Below, one piece after another: positions 1-13,317 of a stretch of DNA of 64,000 nucleotides. Position numbers and translations under genes: made by a program. The notes beneath the pieces were generated by a model that saw nothing but the letters and a program-made list of their open reading frames with translations, made no database searches and was not told the DNA's origin. Origin of the DNA: Carallia brachiata (taxonomy: Eukaryota > Streptophyta > Magnoliopsida > Malpighiales > Rhizophoraceae). Position 1 is the first letter of the stretch. Each line of letters opens with the position of its first letter. The stretch lies in NCBI GenBank assembly GCA_021464245.1, contig JADCRB010000071.1, positions 2,170,001 through 2,234,000 on the forward strand, read 5' to 3'.

Positions 1-3000
1 GTTTTCAGAGACCACTCGTGACAAAGAAGCATAAGGGGTAATAGTTCTTTTGAAAAATATTATTTATTTGATATATATATATATCATTTTTAAAAATTTT
101 TAATAAAATAAAAATTACATCCTATAATACCATAATAACAATTATATAAATTATATGTAGAAAAATTTAAAATTTATTAAAAATATTTAAATAATATATA
201 TTATATATATATATTATTTAATATATTTTATAGTCGTATCCATGTTATATATGTCTTATTTTTTAAAAAAGTTTTATGTTTCCGTATTGATATCATGTCG
301 TGTTCGTATCTCGTATTCGTATCTGTGCATCTTAGGCCAAGGAGCAATTTTCTCTTCGGCCCCAACACAAAAAAAAAAAAAAAAAAAAAAACCTTATGTC
401 TAATGAAAATATTTCTTTGTATGTCGCCGTCCAAGTGGCATACAAGTTCCAACAGTAGCAAACAAGCTGGAATAGAGGATGTTCAAACTAAGGTTTTAAT
501 AATGAAATTGCTCGTTGAACTAGAAAATTAAGAGGTTTAAGATTTAATTGGTTTAATTATTTTAATCGCGGTTGAATCGATAAAATTGATATTTAATATT
601 AAATATATAAAAAATTTTAATATGATATATGATAATATATAAAAATAAGTATTATACTTATTATAAAATTATATGTGAGAGACTTAATCACATATAATCT
701 ACAATTTAACAAACAATAATATTATAAAATGAAGAAATATATTGTATACAGATAGGTAATTAAGGGTAAAATAATTTAATATAATTTACTATATATTAAA
801 ATTCATTAATATAATGTATTGATAAATACAAATAATTTAACTCAAATAAATTGAAAATAAAGTACATTCTAATTTATATTTTTATATTAAAATAATTTAT
901 GTATTATAATTCTTAAATATGAAAATATTAATTAATAAAGAGTCTAAATTGTATTTGATCAATTCAATTATATGTAATTTATAATTTAATTTATGATAAA
1001 ATCAACAAAATATTTAATGTAATCAACTAATGGAAGTAACTAGTTTCTGTAAAAAAAAACTTAATAATTAAGCATATTAAAATGGTGTGTTTTTATTTTA
1101 AAATAATTTTTTGTGCCCTTTCAAAGAGAAAAAAATATTTTAACTTAAGAAAATATTTAAAATTAAAAATATTTATTTTTTTAAATCATAACCTTTTTTT
1201 TTTATTAAAGTTATATATGATTTAAGTCATAACATTATATATGAATACATTAATTTTTGAAAAAAGAAACAAAAACTTTTACTATATATATTTTATTTGC
1301 CTAAAATTCACTAAAACTAACTAGTGGAGTAGTGGCAATCATTCACTGGTAGCCTCACTCTTATTTGAATTTTTGAAAAATTATTCGGATAAACCAAATC
1401 GGATGAACTGGGATTGATTCTCGGGTTCTCGGTTGAATCGGTCCAGTTCGTTGAAAACCGATCAGTTCTTAATTTATTCGGTTTCAAGCTATGAATCGAA
1501 CTGGACAAGGGATCGGTTTCCGGTTCTTTCAGTCAAACCGACCAGTCCGATTCGGTTCTGAAATCATTGGTTCAAACTTCAAAGAGAACCTTACTGGCGC
1601 CGCACCAACCTTTTACTTAACGAGAAGTTCATTTTTGACTAGCCAGCCTTGTTGGAACTGATTTTATACATATTAGCCGTTTCTTGCATGCTCTATTAAT
1701 TTGGGTTGTATTAACCCAGCAGACAAGACAAATAAAGATGCTTCCAGGCAGGTTCGCTAAGGCACATCAAAGAGATCAGATGCTAAGTAATGCCGATCCA
1801 ATTGGACTTCTAAGGGTGTGGTCCTCTGTTAAAATATAGCTAACCCCAGTGGACTTTTCAGAGTGTGGTCCTGGAGGGCAAGTTTTTCCTTCGCTACTAC
1901 ATTGAGTTCCATAAATAATAGTGTCCGTAATTTAAACAAGATTGGCCTAATTCCTCTTGTTGATCCTCGTGTATATAAAATCTTATTGCAACTTAGAAGA
2001 GGGTTAAACCTCGTACACCCTTTCAATAATCTAGCACAATTCTTATTGACAAATCTGTAGAGTATCATTTCATCTTACACAATATATATATATATATATG
2101 AACAAACGGAACTATTCTTAAAAAAAAAAAAAAAAAATCTTTTTTGCGAGTAGTTTACAATGCTAGGCAAACATACCCAATCACCTCTCAAGTCTTACCT
2201 ACTGTGTATTAATTCTGGCCATCCTTGTGGACTTGTTATAAGTGCTTAATTCCTCAGATTATACGGCCACGTTTTCGAATCCGATTTCGCTTTTAATTTA
2301 TGCACTTTTTTAGTTGGTCTTGGTAGAGTAATGTGGTGAATGTGTCTCAAGTATCTCGACCACCGGAGGCGATTGACTCCTTCAAAGGCCAACGTATTCT
2401 CCCCACTACAAATATAATCGATTTGCATGCAAATCACTTCTTATATATGGCCTCTACTGCTCTGTTTAAGTATTGCCCATCATACTTAGTATCTTTTGAG
2501 ATAGAACTATTTAATTTCTACTGCAAAGGGCGATGAATAATGCATTATTATTATTATTATTATTATTTATCAATAATGAACGCATTATTTCAAGAAGGGT
2601 TTCGAGCGTATGTATATGCATTCGATCAACTCAACCATTATTAGGACATAGATGGGAAATTGCTTCGGCTACGTCGAGAGTGGAATATATGGAAATTACT
2701 CAACATCAATTGTATCTCTTCGTATAAGAAGCTGACCAATATGTTCATTTATTTAGCTAAGCACCAATGAAATTGCTATGTAAAACTTTGACGAACTACA
2801 AAGTGGGAATTGAATTTCTCGTGTTGGCCCAGTCATAATCAATTTCTGCCAGCTCGTTTGTTACGTCACTACACATATATGGGCCCTGATATTTAATTGT
2901 GTATACTAAAAAGGTTACTAAGTTTAATTGTTTTTAGAATTGTTTTTAAAACTGAAACTCTCATATTTAAATTTTATTCAGAATTAATTAATTAATTAAT

Positions 3001-3081
3001 ATTATAAATATAAACCCAACGATCCAGATGCAAATTCTAGTTGCGAAAATGCATGTGAACAGAAGAAAATGAAGCCACTGC
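1..3081. other. AT-rich spacer, no gene supported
   Basis: No open frame here looks like a gene. The stretch contains a poly-A run at about 369-390 and AT-rich filler. A GC-richer patch at about 1380-1600 has scattered CGGTT/AACCG words, similar in flavour to the hAT-type MITE at 23380-23855, but without ends I can define. A low-copy-looking stretch at about 1650-2080 has a TATA-like GTATATAAAA near 1972; it starts TG and ends CA like a long terminal repeat, but has no matching flanks. Confidence 0.5.
2544..2568. repeat. (TTA)n microsatellite
   Basis: About eight TTA/ATT units lie in intergenic DNA. It is a simple repeat with no sign of coding use. Confidence 0.85.
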
Positions 3082-3856
3082 CTATTCTTGCTTCATCTGC
3101 ACTTGTTGCTGCTGTTGCTGAATGTTGCAAGTTATAGTTGAGCAATTAGATCGAATGGGAACTCCAACCAGGGGAATAACAGGGAGATTGTCACAGTTGC
3201 AAATTTCGATCATCATGCCATCTGGGTCGTGGAAGAAGAGTTGGTCAACGGAGATTCCATCCTCCTCTACCCTGCCCTTCACGTACTCTTTCTGTAATTC
3301 TTGTAGTTTTTGCTCCACTATGGCCATGCTCTCACACTGCCACAAGAATCAAATCTTTCATCAGTCATGACATAAAATAAATAATCCAAAAATCTCTGAT
3401 TTTATCATCCAAAGAAATCTAAATCCAGAGAGAGAGAGAGAGAGAGAGAGACTTGGAAAGAGATGTGTTTGTCCTTGGGATTAATCTTGCTAATCTTGGG
3501 CATCTTCTGGAGGTCTTCAGATTGCAATAGATGTAATCCAATACCATAACCAAACAACCTATACCAAAACAAACGAGGTAAAAACTTGAAACAAAGATTC
3601 TCAACTTAATTAATAACAAAACAATAATTATCTTACAATTTCTGATGTTTTTTTTTTAAGATTGTTGTTGGGCTGTTAATTAATTATTAAAGACATACCA
3701 TGCACCATCGAAGTCAAACGAGCCAGGCCTCCTAATAGGAAAGAACCCAAGTACGTTTTGGTAGAAATCAAGAGATTCCTCAAGTGATCGACACAAAAAT
3801 GAGATGTGATTCAATGACTTTAGCTGAAGACCATTTTTTTCCATGGTTTCCTTCAT
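3082..3856 (-). CDS. VOC/glyoxalase I family protein, three exons
   Basis: The exons read 3856-3699, 3558-3453 and 3339-3082. They join in phase to 173 residues, a usual size for plant single-domain VOC proteins related to lactoylglutathione lyase. The first exon carries the VOC opening SLNHISFLCRSLEESLDFY and the strand LGFFPIRRPG. The middle exon carries HLLQSEDL and ISFQ. The last has the FFHDPDGMMIEICNCDNLP block typical of the second half of the fold. The tail is glutamine-rich. The family covers metal-dependent enzymes and divergent members, so the substrate cannot be given. ATG at 3856 is followed by a second in-frame ATG four codons later. The intron 2 donor is unusual: GT leads directly into a CT microsatellite (GTCTCTCT). 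No signal peptide is evident, so a cytosolic location is likely. Confidence 0.85.
3429..3450. repeat. (AG)n microsatellite at a splice donor
   Basis: Eleven AG units lie inside intron 2 of the minus-strand VOC gene. Read on that strand they are CT units that begin at positions +3/+4 of the intron, so the repeat forms the body of the 5' splice site. Confidence 0.85.
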
Positions 3857-3948
3857 ATTTCTTGCCCTACAATCAATGAAGATTATTGCAAAGGACGACC
3901 TTATAATTTGTATTGGAACTGAACAGGCTTTACTGCTTTGCCTTCCCT

Positions 3949-3960
3949 TCTATATATAAT
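3949..3960 (-). promoter_or_regulatory. TATA box candidate for the VOC gene
   Basis: A TATATATA stretch at 3951-3958 lies about 95-105 bases upstream of the minus-strand ATG at 3856. That spacing suits a TATA box with a short leader. This is inferred from position and sequence only. Confidence 0.45.
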
Positions 3961-5200
3961 CGAAGGACCAGCCGCCAGCCATGAACTTCTATTTCCGCAT
4001 GTGTTTTTCTTTACCTTCTCCTGCGAAGGAGGACAAATGGGACAGTGATGTTTATTCCACACGTAGATTCTGAGTTTCGAGTGCTGAAATTGGGATGCCT
4101 GGGTATCTTATATTTGTTTTTTGGCATTATTATAGGGACGCGGCTGTCCTGCGCATTTCAATTTTTTTTTTTCCCTTTTCTCTTTTATTTTTTGAGTTTT
4201 TTTCATATTCTTTTAAATCTAAAACCTAAACCAATTTAGTGTTTAAATCTTGATTTTTTTTAATTTTTTTGCTAAAAAGAAAATTTTCTAATTAAATTTT
4301 TTTTAAACACTGGTGACATCTTGATGATATTACCTACGTCAAGGTGCGACAAAATCTTGTGCTTCCTTAAGGCCCGTTTGGAGATGCTGCCAATTTTTTA
4401 TTTCTGTTTTTCATTTTCTATTTTTTATTTTTACTATTTAATAAATTTTTGTATTTATTACTGTCAATTTTTATTTTTTTCTATAAGAATAAAAAAATAG
4501 ATAGAAAAAGGATAGTGAGAGAAATGTTAAAAAAAGTATAAATATAGAGAAAAATGAGAGAGAGAGAGAGAGAGAGAGCGAGAATGAGTAGAGAGAGAAA
4601 AATGAGAGAGAAAGAGAGAAGCAAGAGAATGAGCAGAGAGCCTTAAATGTTTGATTTTTTTTTTTCAAAAATCTTTGATTTTGTTGGCTAAATTCAATTA
4701 GGAATATAAAAATTTTGGTATAGCATGTACACTTCACATTAATTAATATATTATACTATTTAGCTTTTTTGGATTAATTGAATGCATCAAGCAACAAGGC
4801 ATAAGATAGTAATAAAAGATATTTATCTTTTTACATTCGATCTCATTTGTACGTAGGATTACATCAAATGTGATTTGGACAACATCTTTTATTATGCGTA
4901 CGTTGTTCCTTAAATATTTTTTTTGGTCAAAAAAATAAAAAAGTGAAGATAATGTTGCGACAGAATTCTTATCAGAAAGTTTTGGATCTCTTTCTAATAG
5001 CACGAACAATTTCAATAGTTATAACAAAATTTGCACTGTGTAACTACACAAAGACCTTAGTCTGAGCAATATTGCGCTTATCAGTGATCGTTTACTCAAG
5101 ATCTCTCACTTCTCTCACTTAAAGTTTATGTGCCTTGACTTAAGTAACTGGACCACACTCAGGATTCCTTATTCCCACTTAAGTTTAACCGGTAAACCTA
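3961..5200. other. Spacer with AG/CT-rich low complexity
   Basis: No gene is seen. An AG-rich tract runs from about 4500 to 4640, including a pure (AG)n near 4557-4577. The words GGCCCGTTTGG at about 4372 resemble MITE termini, but I found no matching inverted end downstream. Confidence 0.5.
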
Positions 5201-5221
5201 GAAGCAACTTAGGCCTAGTAA

Positions 5222-5308
5222 ATTGGGCTGTAGAGGATCGCCATTTCAGTCATTGGGCCTTGAAAACAGATTAAAAAGCCCAAAATGTTGACATGATTCA
5301 GGCCCAAT
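5222..5308 (+). promoter_or_regulatory. Cluster of site II (TGGGCC-type) elements upstream of MED17
   Basis: Four copies of the TGGGCY/RGCCCA core occur in 87 bases: TTGGGCT near 5223, TTGGGCC near 5253, AGCCCAA near 5278 and GGCCCAA near 5301. They lie 105-190 bases before the MED17 start codon. In plants such site II clusters are known TCP-factor targets in promoters of housekeeping and growth-related genes. Regulation of MED17 by them is an inference. Confidence 0.55.
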
Positions 5309-5413
5309 GATGCAACCACAGTCTCTTCAATCCAATGCTTTAATTTCCCTCCTCAAGCCTGGCTCCCGACCCTGTTTGTTCCAGAAAATTTTCCGGGAAA
5401 ATCTGGACGGAAA

Positions 5414-8400
5414 ATGGACTCGAACTTAGAGGTCTCCCTCGACAAGCTTCCTCTGAAGCGCTTGGACGCGATTGAAGAAAACGGCTCCGAACGCTTTCTG
5501 ACGTACGCCTTTTTCCTTTCTGTGCTAAAAAAAAAAAAAAATTGTGTAACTTTTTACTTTAAAATTTTCTTTCAGATTCTCGGCTCCCAAACAGTGAATG
5601 CAAGTGTTGTTGTTTCCTTTTTCTTTTGCGTAAATTTTGATTATATACATGCTGTCTTTAAATTGAAATCGATCAAAATTTTGTTTGGCTCTGTTGCTTA
5701 GGGTTTGCTTCGGCTGTTGCATTTTCTATGAATCTAAATCTCAAATTAAGAGAGAGAGAGAGGGTCTAAGCTGTTTTTTGTGTGTATTAGTGACAGTGAT
5801 GTTGGATATGATGAGAAGAGAGTATCACTGATCCGGCGAATAGATTTTGCGTGGGCTGTTGAGAAACAAGAAGAGGAGGAGGGGAAGAAAAAGAAAAAGC
5901 CGAAGAAGAAGAGCTCGAAAGAGAGCTCGTCCACAACTCCGTGGCCGTGGCAGAGCATGTTGGAGAACTTGAAGTTGGCTCATCAGGAGCTTTCTGTGAT
6001 TATTGATCTCATCAACACTGTGAGCTGTCGCTCCTATTGCTTTTATTACTTGATGATATCCTTTCTTCTTTTTATTGTATTTTCTAGATCAGCATAGTGA
6101 ATCTTGTAAAAGTTTTTAGGAATTGTTAACACCTAGAATTGATAATGTAGCTAAGAAATTTTTAACCTTTAACTTGGTACATCATGTATGTCTTGTCCTT
6201 TCTTCTTTCCATTTTTTGTAAATATGAGGGTTTTAAATTGGCATTGATCAACATTTGAATTTGCGCCTATTTGTTTGTCGAGAAAATGTGGATAGAGCAA
6301 GGAGCTTGCACATTTGACATGAAAGAACTTATGAGTTAAAAAATTTAATTATTCATGAATCAGGTACGGCAGGCTTCTTGAAGAATTGGAAAACAACCAA
6401 TTGCACATATTGAAAACTTTGATATTGTTTTTAGTTCAAATGGCCGAAAGTGTGTTGGTTTTCTTCAGTGCTTGGTATTCTTTTTGCCCCTATACATATT
6501 GGATTGCAGTGACCTTCTGGGAAAGGGAATTGTGGAAATATTAGTTGTTTAACATGTTATTATATTTTGGATTTGCTTATGCATAGGTGGAAGCCAATGA
6601 TGATGTAACGGTGGCTGGCATGACCAGGCCCAAGCAGCTACCCCATGAGAGTCTGGCTGACCTTGCTGTATCTACAGCAACAAAATTGCAATGCTACCGG
6701 GTAACTTGCTTGCTTTGTGTCATTTCTAGAAAATTGAGTGGGAGGGGAGTGTGCATGCTTGTTGCATTTCCTGTGCTTTCAATTCATGCTATATCCACGG
6801 TGAATTAGTCTGTTTTCATGTCTAGGATTGCTAATTGGTAGTTGTGTTTTAACTAAGGTAGTTCGTGTAAATTTCCTTTAGATTTCTTTTTAGTTTGTTT
6901 TGTACAAATTGTTTCTTTTGCAGCATCTTGGTAAATATTTTAAGCAGTCTGCCAAAGCCTTGGAGCAGCAGGTTGCGAGGGAAGCAAAGTTTTATGGTTC
7001 TTTAATTAGGTATGTCTTGCCTGTATGGTGAGTGCTGAATAAGCACATCATTGTAATCATCATGCCGTAAACTGATATTGAATCTTTGGAGTCTATTTCT
7101 TTGTATTTTATATGGTCATTTTCTTTTATTATGTCTGTATTGAAGCTCAATAGGTAATACACCATGTTATATTTTCAAAGGTTTCTTCCATTGGCTGTTT
7201 CCTTTTTACTCCCTTTTCTGACTGGCGGATAGATTGCAGCAAAACTGGAAAGTTAAACGGCAGCGGGTGGCAGCAACGGCTTCTGGCAATGAAGGATTCA
7301 CCATTGATCTTTTTGACAGTTCATTACATGGTTCAGCCCCTGTTTATCGGCCATCATCTCTGTCTACCATTCGCATTGACCATAACTCAGCTGGCATGCT
7401 TGCTATTAATTTACCTCCGAATTCTTGCCACTCTCTTCATTTTGGATTTCTTGGTGTACTTTTCAATGATATTTCCCGGAAATCTAGTCAGAACAGAACA
7501 TATAATTCAGTTGACCATTTATCAAAGGAAAATATGGTGGAGACCTGGAACGAGAATGAGTGCTTGCAAGAAACACACTCACTTCTTCGTAAAGTTCATC
7601 TGTCAATTTTTGATGAACAGGTAGGTGGTTCGTCTGGTTGGTTACTACTTTCGATATTCTTTGTCTATACACAGTTTCTTATCTGTTAGTTTTTTATGTT
7701 TCCAGGTCTTTGATATGGTTAATCGTGAAGCCTTCAACCCATCTTTAGGCGTAAATGTGACTGGAATACGAGAAAATTACCTACAATTGGGCACAGGTCC
7801 TGGAAATTCTGTATTTGTATCCCTTGTGTCAGCTAAGGATCATGATGAAAGAGTTGAGGAAGAAAGACCCCAGAATTTGGAATCTGCAGTTTTGCCTTTA
7901 AATTCATTGGATGGGGTGAAGTTAGCAGAGGAAAGTTCCGAGTCTTTCAACAAGAAGTCGGTGTTACCTAACTGTATCATTTATGAGATATATTTGAAGC
8001 AGATTTTTCATGAGTATGTATTTGTTAGAGCAAAGGATAGGCCTACTTCTACTGCTGCTCGTGTATCTGGTCAACCAACAAAAGAGGGGCCTGGTCTTCT
8101 TGGCCATTTCTTCATGTCCTTGGCTCATAGAATTTTTTCAAACAAAGTTCTTATTAAGCTAGAAAACGTGGTATTTTCCTGAGTGCTTGCTAGACATGGA
8201 TAAATTACAATTTGGTATTTCAGGCATGTGGTTGAACTTCTGCATAAAATTTTACATTGAATTATGTAGGTATGCAGAGTTCCTTATCTCCATTTGATAT
8301 TTCATCCCACTTGGCATTCTCGGATATCTTCATGGACGATCTTCATGAAGGTTCCTCAATCCATTCTCATGCAAGCTCTCAGACCCAGGAATCAGATGTC

Positions 8401-9294
8401 CCAAAGACGAAGAATGTTACTAAAACAGAATTCCGGACTAAGATTGTAGTGAATGACGATAGCATCAAAGTTGAAGCAGAAGGAGCACCTAATGTTGTTG
8501 GCCTTTTCAAAGGGACTTCTGAGAACACATACTCCACAAACAAATATGACTGTGACTTGGCTGGGCTTCCGGTGATTGTTCTGCAGCAGGTAAATTTACT
8601 TTAGTTGATTTTTCTGATTGTAGTCCTTTGATTGGCTATGACATTGGATTTTTTGTTACAATGCTTGCTGAATTGAACTTGCATTGCCGAGGTGAAGGGT
8701 TGGTCTAGGGAGCAGAGACTGCTTATGTCTCTCAGGTTGTCTTGGCACATGGGTACCACCTTTAATAGAAGATATTCCATCCTGCTTCTAGTGAGCACTA
8801 ATGCTCGTGATCAAGCATAAGATCATAAGCTAGGATTGAAGTGGATTGCAAACTCAAATGAACTAATTCATGTTCATGCACCAATTAAATTGATGAAAAT
8901 AGTTGCGGTTACTATACATAGCCTGTGGGTGTTTCGTCTTCTAACTTGTCCGTAACTTTTGTGACAGGTCGCCAGCCAGGTCATCCGCTGGCTACATGAG
9001 GAAGCTCTTAAGGTGGGCATAAATGCAAACCGGGACTTCTTATGCTTGTCCTTTGAGTTAGAGCAGGGGGAAATCCTCAGCCTCTCGGCACACGTGGACC
9101 CAGAGGATCCAGAAGGATGCATCTCTTGGTGGTTGGTAATGGAAGAAGGGTATGCGGAGGAGAGGAAACTTAATATGGATGTTGCCACTGGTGCATCTGA
9201 ATGCAAGAAGTTCTTGGGTTATTTACCTCTAGACGTGCTGTACTCCACCTTGATAGATTTGGTTAGTTTGTGCAGTGGAGGTGGAACTTTTTGA
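5414..9294 (+). CDS. MED17: Mediator of RNA polymerase II subunit 17, eight exons, frameshifted in exon 7
   Basis: This encodes the head-module scaffold subunit of the nuclear Mediator complex, which links transcription factors to RNA polymerase II. The exons are 5414-5502, 5791-6019, 6587-6700, 6924-7009, 7233-7620, 7706-8170, 8270-8589 and 8968-9294. Diagnostic plant MED17 blocks appear in order: EVSLDKLPLKRLDAIEENG, VSLIRRIDFAWAVE, VTVAGMTRPKQLP, LIRLQQNWKVKRQR, SAGMLAINLP, HRIFSNKVL, PDPEGCISWWLVME-like residues and LPLDVLYSTLIDL. All junctions keep phase except inside exon 7. There the first part reads in one frame up to about 8365 and the conserved remainder reads in another. The exon is 320 bases although both its borders are phase 0, so one base appears to be missing. 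With that base the product would be about 672 residues, against roughly 650 in Arabidopsis. Site II elements lie upstream. Confidence 0.93.
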
Positions 9295-12200
9295 CCACAC
9301 CAGGTTGCTCCCTTATCAGTATTTCTTAATTTACTGTACCCCAAATTTTACCGGTGAGTGTAAGTTGGCACAATTCAAATGATATACAGACGCAAGAAGG
9401 AGAAATCTTAGATCAGGCACAAATCGCCCTTAGAACTAGTCTTAATAAGCACAGAGCTTGTATTTGATTTTGATCACGTGCTTATTTGTTACCAGTATGG
9501 CATGGGCCATTTGAGGAGGTTTCTTTCTTTCTTTTTTTCCAAATAATTTAAGGAATTTGAGGAGGATTCTAATTTGATTTTTTTTTTATAAATATAACTT
9601 ACTCATTATCACATAAATGAGGTTTAGTTAAAATAAAAAAAAGCAAAAAATTTTGTGGTGATGGGAAAAACAAATGAGTTTTCTTTTTTTCGCTTGGAAA
9701 ATCTTGGTCAAAGTTTCTATGCATTGCCATTGGTGAATGAAACCCAAGAATCCCTCCAACGGATGGCGGAAAATTTTTTGCATCTGTTTTTTCTGGGAAT
9801 TGGTACCAGGGAATGTTTGAATCTTGAAAGTGGTGTTTTTCAGGGGATGAGGGCGTGGGGGGCTGCTCGTGCCGCCCGGTAGGTTTTCTTGTTATGATAT
9901 TCCAATTTCTTTGGATCTGGGCAGAGAAGGTCCTCAACTCTGGAGGCTACAGCAAGATCACAAAGAAAGAGTAAGCTTATGTGGAAATGGAGCAAAAAGT
10001 GATCATCATACGACATGTTTGAGATGCGCAAATTTTCATCCTCGTGATCGAACGAAAACAAAAGATTGATGACTGCTATAGGAAACGATGAGGATCAAAA
10101 TGAAATAGGTCTAAATTTCAAAGATACACATGTGCCTGAGTTGTTTTTTTTTTTTTAATATCTTAAACTTAAACCAACTAATTAAAAAAATTAGGAGATA
10201 TTTAAGAGTTTAAATTCTTAATCTTTCTTTTATCCACATATTGTTATTGTCTTTGAATTATGAGTTCATAACCACGTGTGCTTGAATGCTTGGTTTGGTT
10301 TGGTTTCTTTGTTTATTTTCCACGTCAATACGCGTAAGTTTAAGTTGAAGTCGACAAACTCTATAGCAAAGAGCAAGCACATCAATCAATTAAGATGTAC
10401 ATCTCTTTCACTAAAGAGTCTTTGCATTTCATTGAAGAAAGAGAAAGGGCAGCAGTTTTCCATCACTAATGATTTGTTTCATCTTCTTTTACATGTGGTG
10501 GGGAGCTCTCTTTTTGTTATTTCTTTTTTATTTCCGCCCCCTCCCCTCCTTTTCCGGTAGAGTCCATGTAGACTTAGTCAAGACTCTCCAGAAGAAAAAC
10601 GAAGGTTAGATCAACTAATGCTTTGTCCATAACCCCTTTGTATCTTGTGAGTGACAGATCAAATGTCCACTCTGATAATTTTTTTTTTCTTTTTCTTTCT
10701 TTTTTACATTTAAAGACTTATTCAATCATAAATTATACAATGAATGTAGTAGTTTTTTTTATAAATCTCATATTTTTTTTTTTGAATTACAACTTAACAA
10801 CTCTAATATAAAATTTTCAGTTCTAATAATTAAAGTATTCTTTTAAAGACATTTCATATGAATCTTACGTTATCAAAGTTGTTCAACAGAACATAAATGC
10901 AAAGCAAACACATGGGTGACGATATCTATTTAAAGACTAGTTACATATCATTGTCAATCCTGTAATTATAGTGATTTTATATCAAATAACCAAAAAAAAG
11001 CTTGATTGATGTATGAAAGGGGTTTTTCTTTCCATTTAGATAGAGTGATTAAAGATGTAACAAAATATAAAATATTGAGTTTTACTATATAATTATAATT
11101 TAAGTAAAATTAAAATGGCAATACAATTTATTTAATATATATTAATTTATTAATTTATTTATTTTTATAAATTCAATCATATAATACATGATATCACATT
11201 AATTTTACTTAAAAAAATATGGCCAAATAACCCACTAATATCATTAGTGTTAGAAACAAAGACATGTAGAGGTAATGGTCGTGGTTATCATAACCCAATC
11301 ACACATGATTTCGTTCATCAAGAGGACATGCCAGCCGTGGCCCACCCAAGATCGTCAGCACGGAATGGTAATTGCTCTCGGACCAAATTTTCGCAATGAC
11401 AATGTCAAATGAACAAAGAAAGGTTCCAATACCAAAAACAACATTACAAAGGCACGGATGATGAACCAATAAAGTACATGTATAATGACCATGAGTATAT
11501 AAGATGCATTGCATATCCATTTCAAATGTAGGTTCAATTATCAAGCGATATGATAGTATAAATAGTAATTTGATATATTTTCTTTGTGTTTAAGTCTTTT
11601 TATTGATGACTTGCTCTTTAATGTAGAGATTTTATATCAAAAACACAACATTCAATTATAAATTTAAATCATTAATATTGCAATAGAACGTAAAAAAAAT
11701 TTGTTCAGATTCATTTAACTCCATCTTTTAGAGGAAAGTTAAACAAAGTGTGACTCAATCTAAAATATCATGTTTAATATATTTTGGACAGTTTTTTTTA
11801 TGATAAAAAAAATTGGATTAAATTTATTAATACTATTACGATCGTAGCATGCAAATTTGTAGTTGGTGCGAAATAGTGTAAATGTTTACTTAGGGTAATC
11901 ACAATATAATATAAGCGTCCAATTTTATAACGCGTCATTTGATTGAGTCCACGGAACTTTCACAATCTAAACCTAGTGGGGTCATGTTTAATTTCCATAA
12001 AAATTAACATTTTTTTTAATATTGAGTCTAAATTTTATTAAGAGTTAAAATGTACCGTCACTATTTTAACTTTGAATTTATAATTTAAACAACAGTAGTA
12101 ATATATTAATAAAAAAAAATTAAAATTCTTTTTAATTGTCTTTTTTTCTAAAAAAAATATTATATGTCACTATTTTAAATAATAGTAAATAATTAAAAAA

Positions 12201-12300
12201 TTTATTTTACAACATTTAAAATTTTATCTATTTTATTTTAAATTGAGTATTTAGATGACTTTCATATTATCTAAAAAAAAAAATCTTCATTAATTATTTT
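9295..12300. other. Long spacer, no recognisable gene
   Basis: The first few hundred bases are the likely MED17 3' UTR. Open frames of 60-112 codons near 9600-10070 and 11299-11544 have no recognisable domain or conserved-looking composition. The rest is AT-rich with poly-T runs. Confidence 0.5.
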
Positions 12301-13317
12301 TTTTCTTAACGGAGTAATAATAAGCTAATAAATGTGAGAAAAAAAGGGGCAAGTTTTTGTGTTGACTGTTTCTCTTTCTGACCCCAAACAAGAGAACAGG
12401 AGCTATATTCCAAATTCCCAATCCATTAAGTAGCGATTAAGTAGTTCTCTTCCTTTTTATTCTTTCCAATAAAATCAACCACCAACTTGTCATAATTCCC
12501 ATCCCTCCCATCCGCTTTTCTTTTTCTTTCCTCTCCTTAATGGTTTAGGTTTTACCTTTTTCTCTTCTTTTATTCCTTTTCATCTGTTTTTGTTTTTTGT
12601 TTTTTAAAGTTGTTCTTTTTTCCATTTAAAAATTTTTGATATTGAAACCCAAACATGATCTTTTTGTGCTTGGTTTAATTGTGCCGCTGAGCCAAACGGG
12701 GCGGGCCCTGGATTCCACCGATGGTTTAATGGTTGAACGAAGTGTCTCTTTCCTCTTCTCTTTGCCCCCCACACCCATTTTCTTGCTGTCCATCACTTGC
12801 ACTTCCCTGGCCGGTTCAGATAAGACTTAGTTTTTTTGATTCTTTTTTCTTGTTCTTTTTTCTTTTTTTTTTTTTTTTCCCCTCTTCGTAAAGGTCACGG
12901 CGGGTGATTCTATGAGGTTTTTGCATGTGGGGTGTTGATTTTGAACATGGGTTTTGAAGATAATGTGATAATGTTGTTGGTTTCATCATGGGGTTGACCT
13001 GTTCTGTTACTATTGGCTTTTGTTGAAGTTTTTTTTTTTTTATTTTTTTTTTTAAGAACAAATTTTGAGTTAATTTTGAGCCAGTTTATTGTTCCCTGAG
13101 GGTGCCTTTTTTGGGAATTGGTTTCTTCTGATGGAATGGTAGTTCCTGTGACAAGATCTGTGTGATGGGGTTTGTAGATTGAAATAGGTGCTGAAATTGG
13201 GGTTTGCAGCAATAGAAATTAGTTGGTTTTTTAGTTTAGGAGATGATGGTTGTGAAAAAAGTGCTTTGATTTTGCAAGTGGAGACCGTGATTAATCAGGT
13301 GTTGTCAGGAAGGAACT
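12301..13317 (+). other. Upstream region and probable 5' leader of the F-box/kelch gene
   Basis: This region is T- and CT-rich with no coding frame of interest. It sits directly upstream of the short first coding exon and is best read as promoter plus leader. The transcription start cannot be placed. Confidence 0.4.

Noticed and set aside
1650..2081. Possible solo LTR (TG...CA ends, internal TATA-like box)
   Set aside because: The 5 bases on either side do not match, and no primer-binding or coding region is nearby.
4372..4740. Possible MITE starting GGCCCGTTTGG
   Set aside because: No matching inverted end or target duplication found downstream.
9599..9937. 112-codon minus-strand open frame
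   Set aside because: Composition is that of T/A-rich DNA read in reverse. No domain is seen and it overlaps other equally long frames.
12816..13212. Lysine-rich minus-strand frames
   Set aside because: Produced by poly-T and CT tracts in the F-box gene leader.
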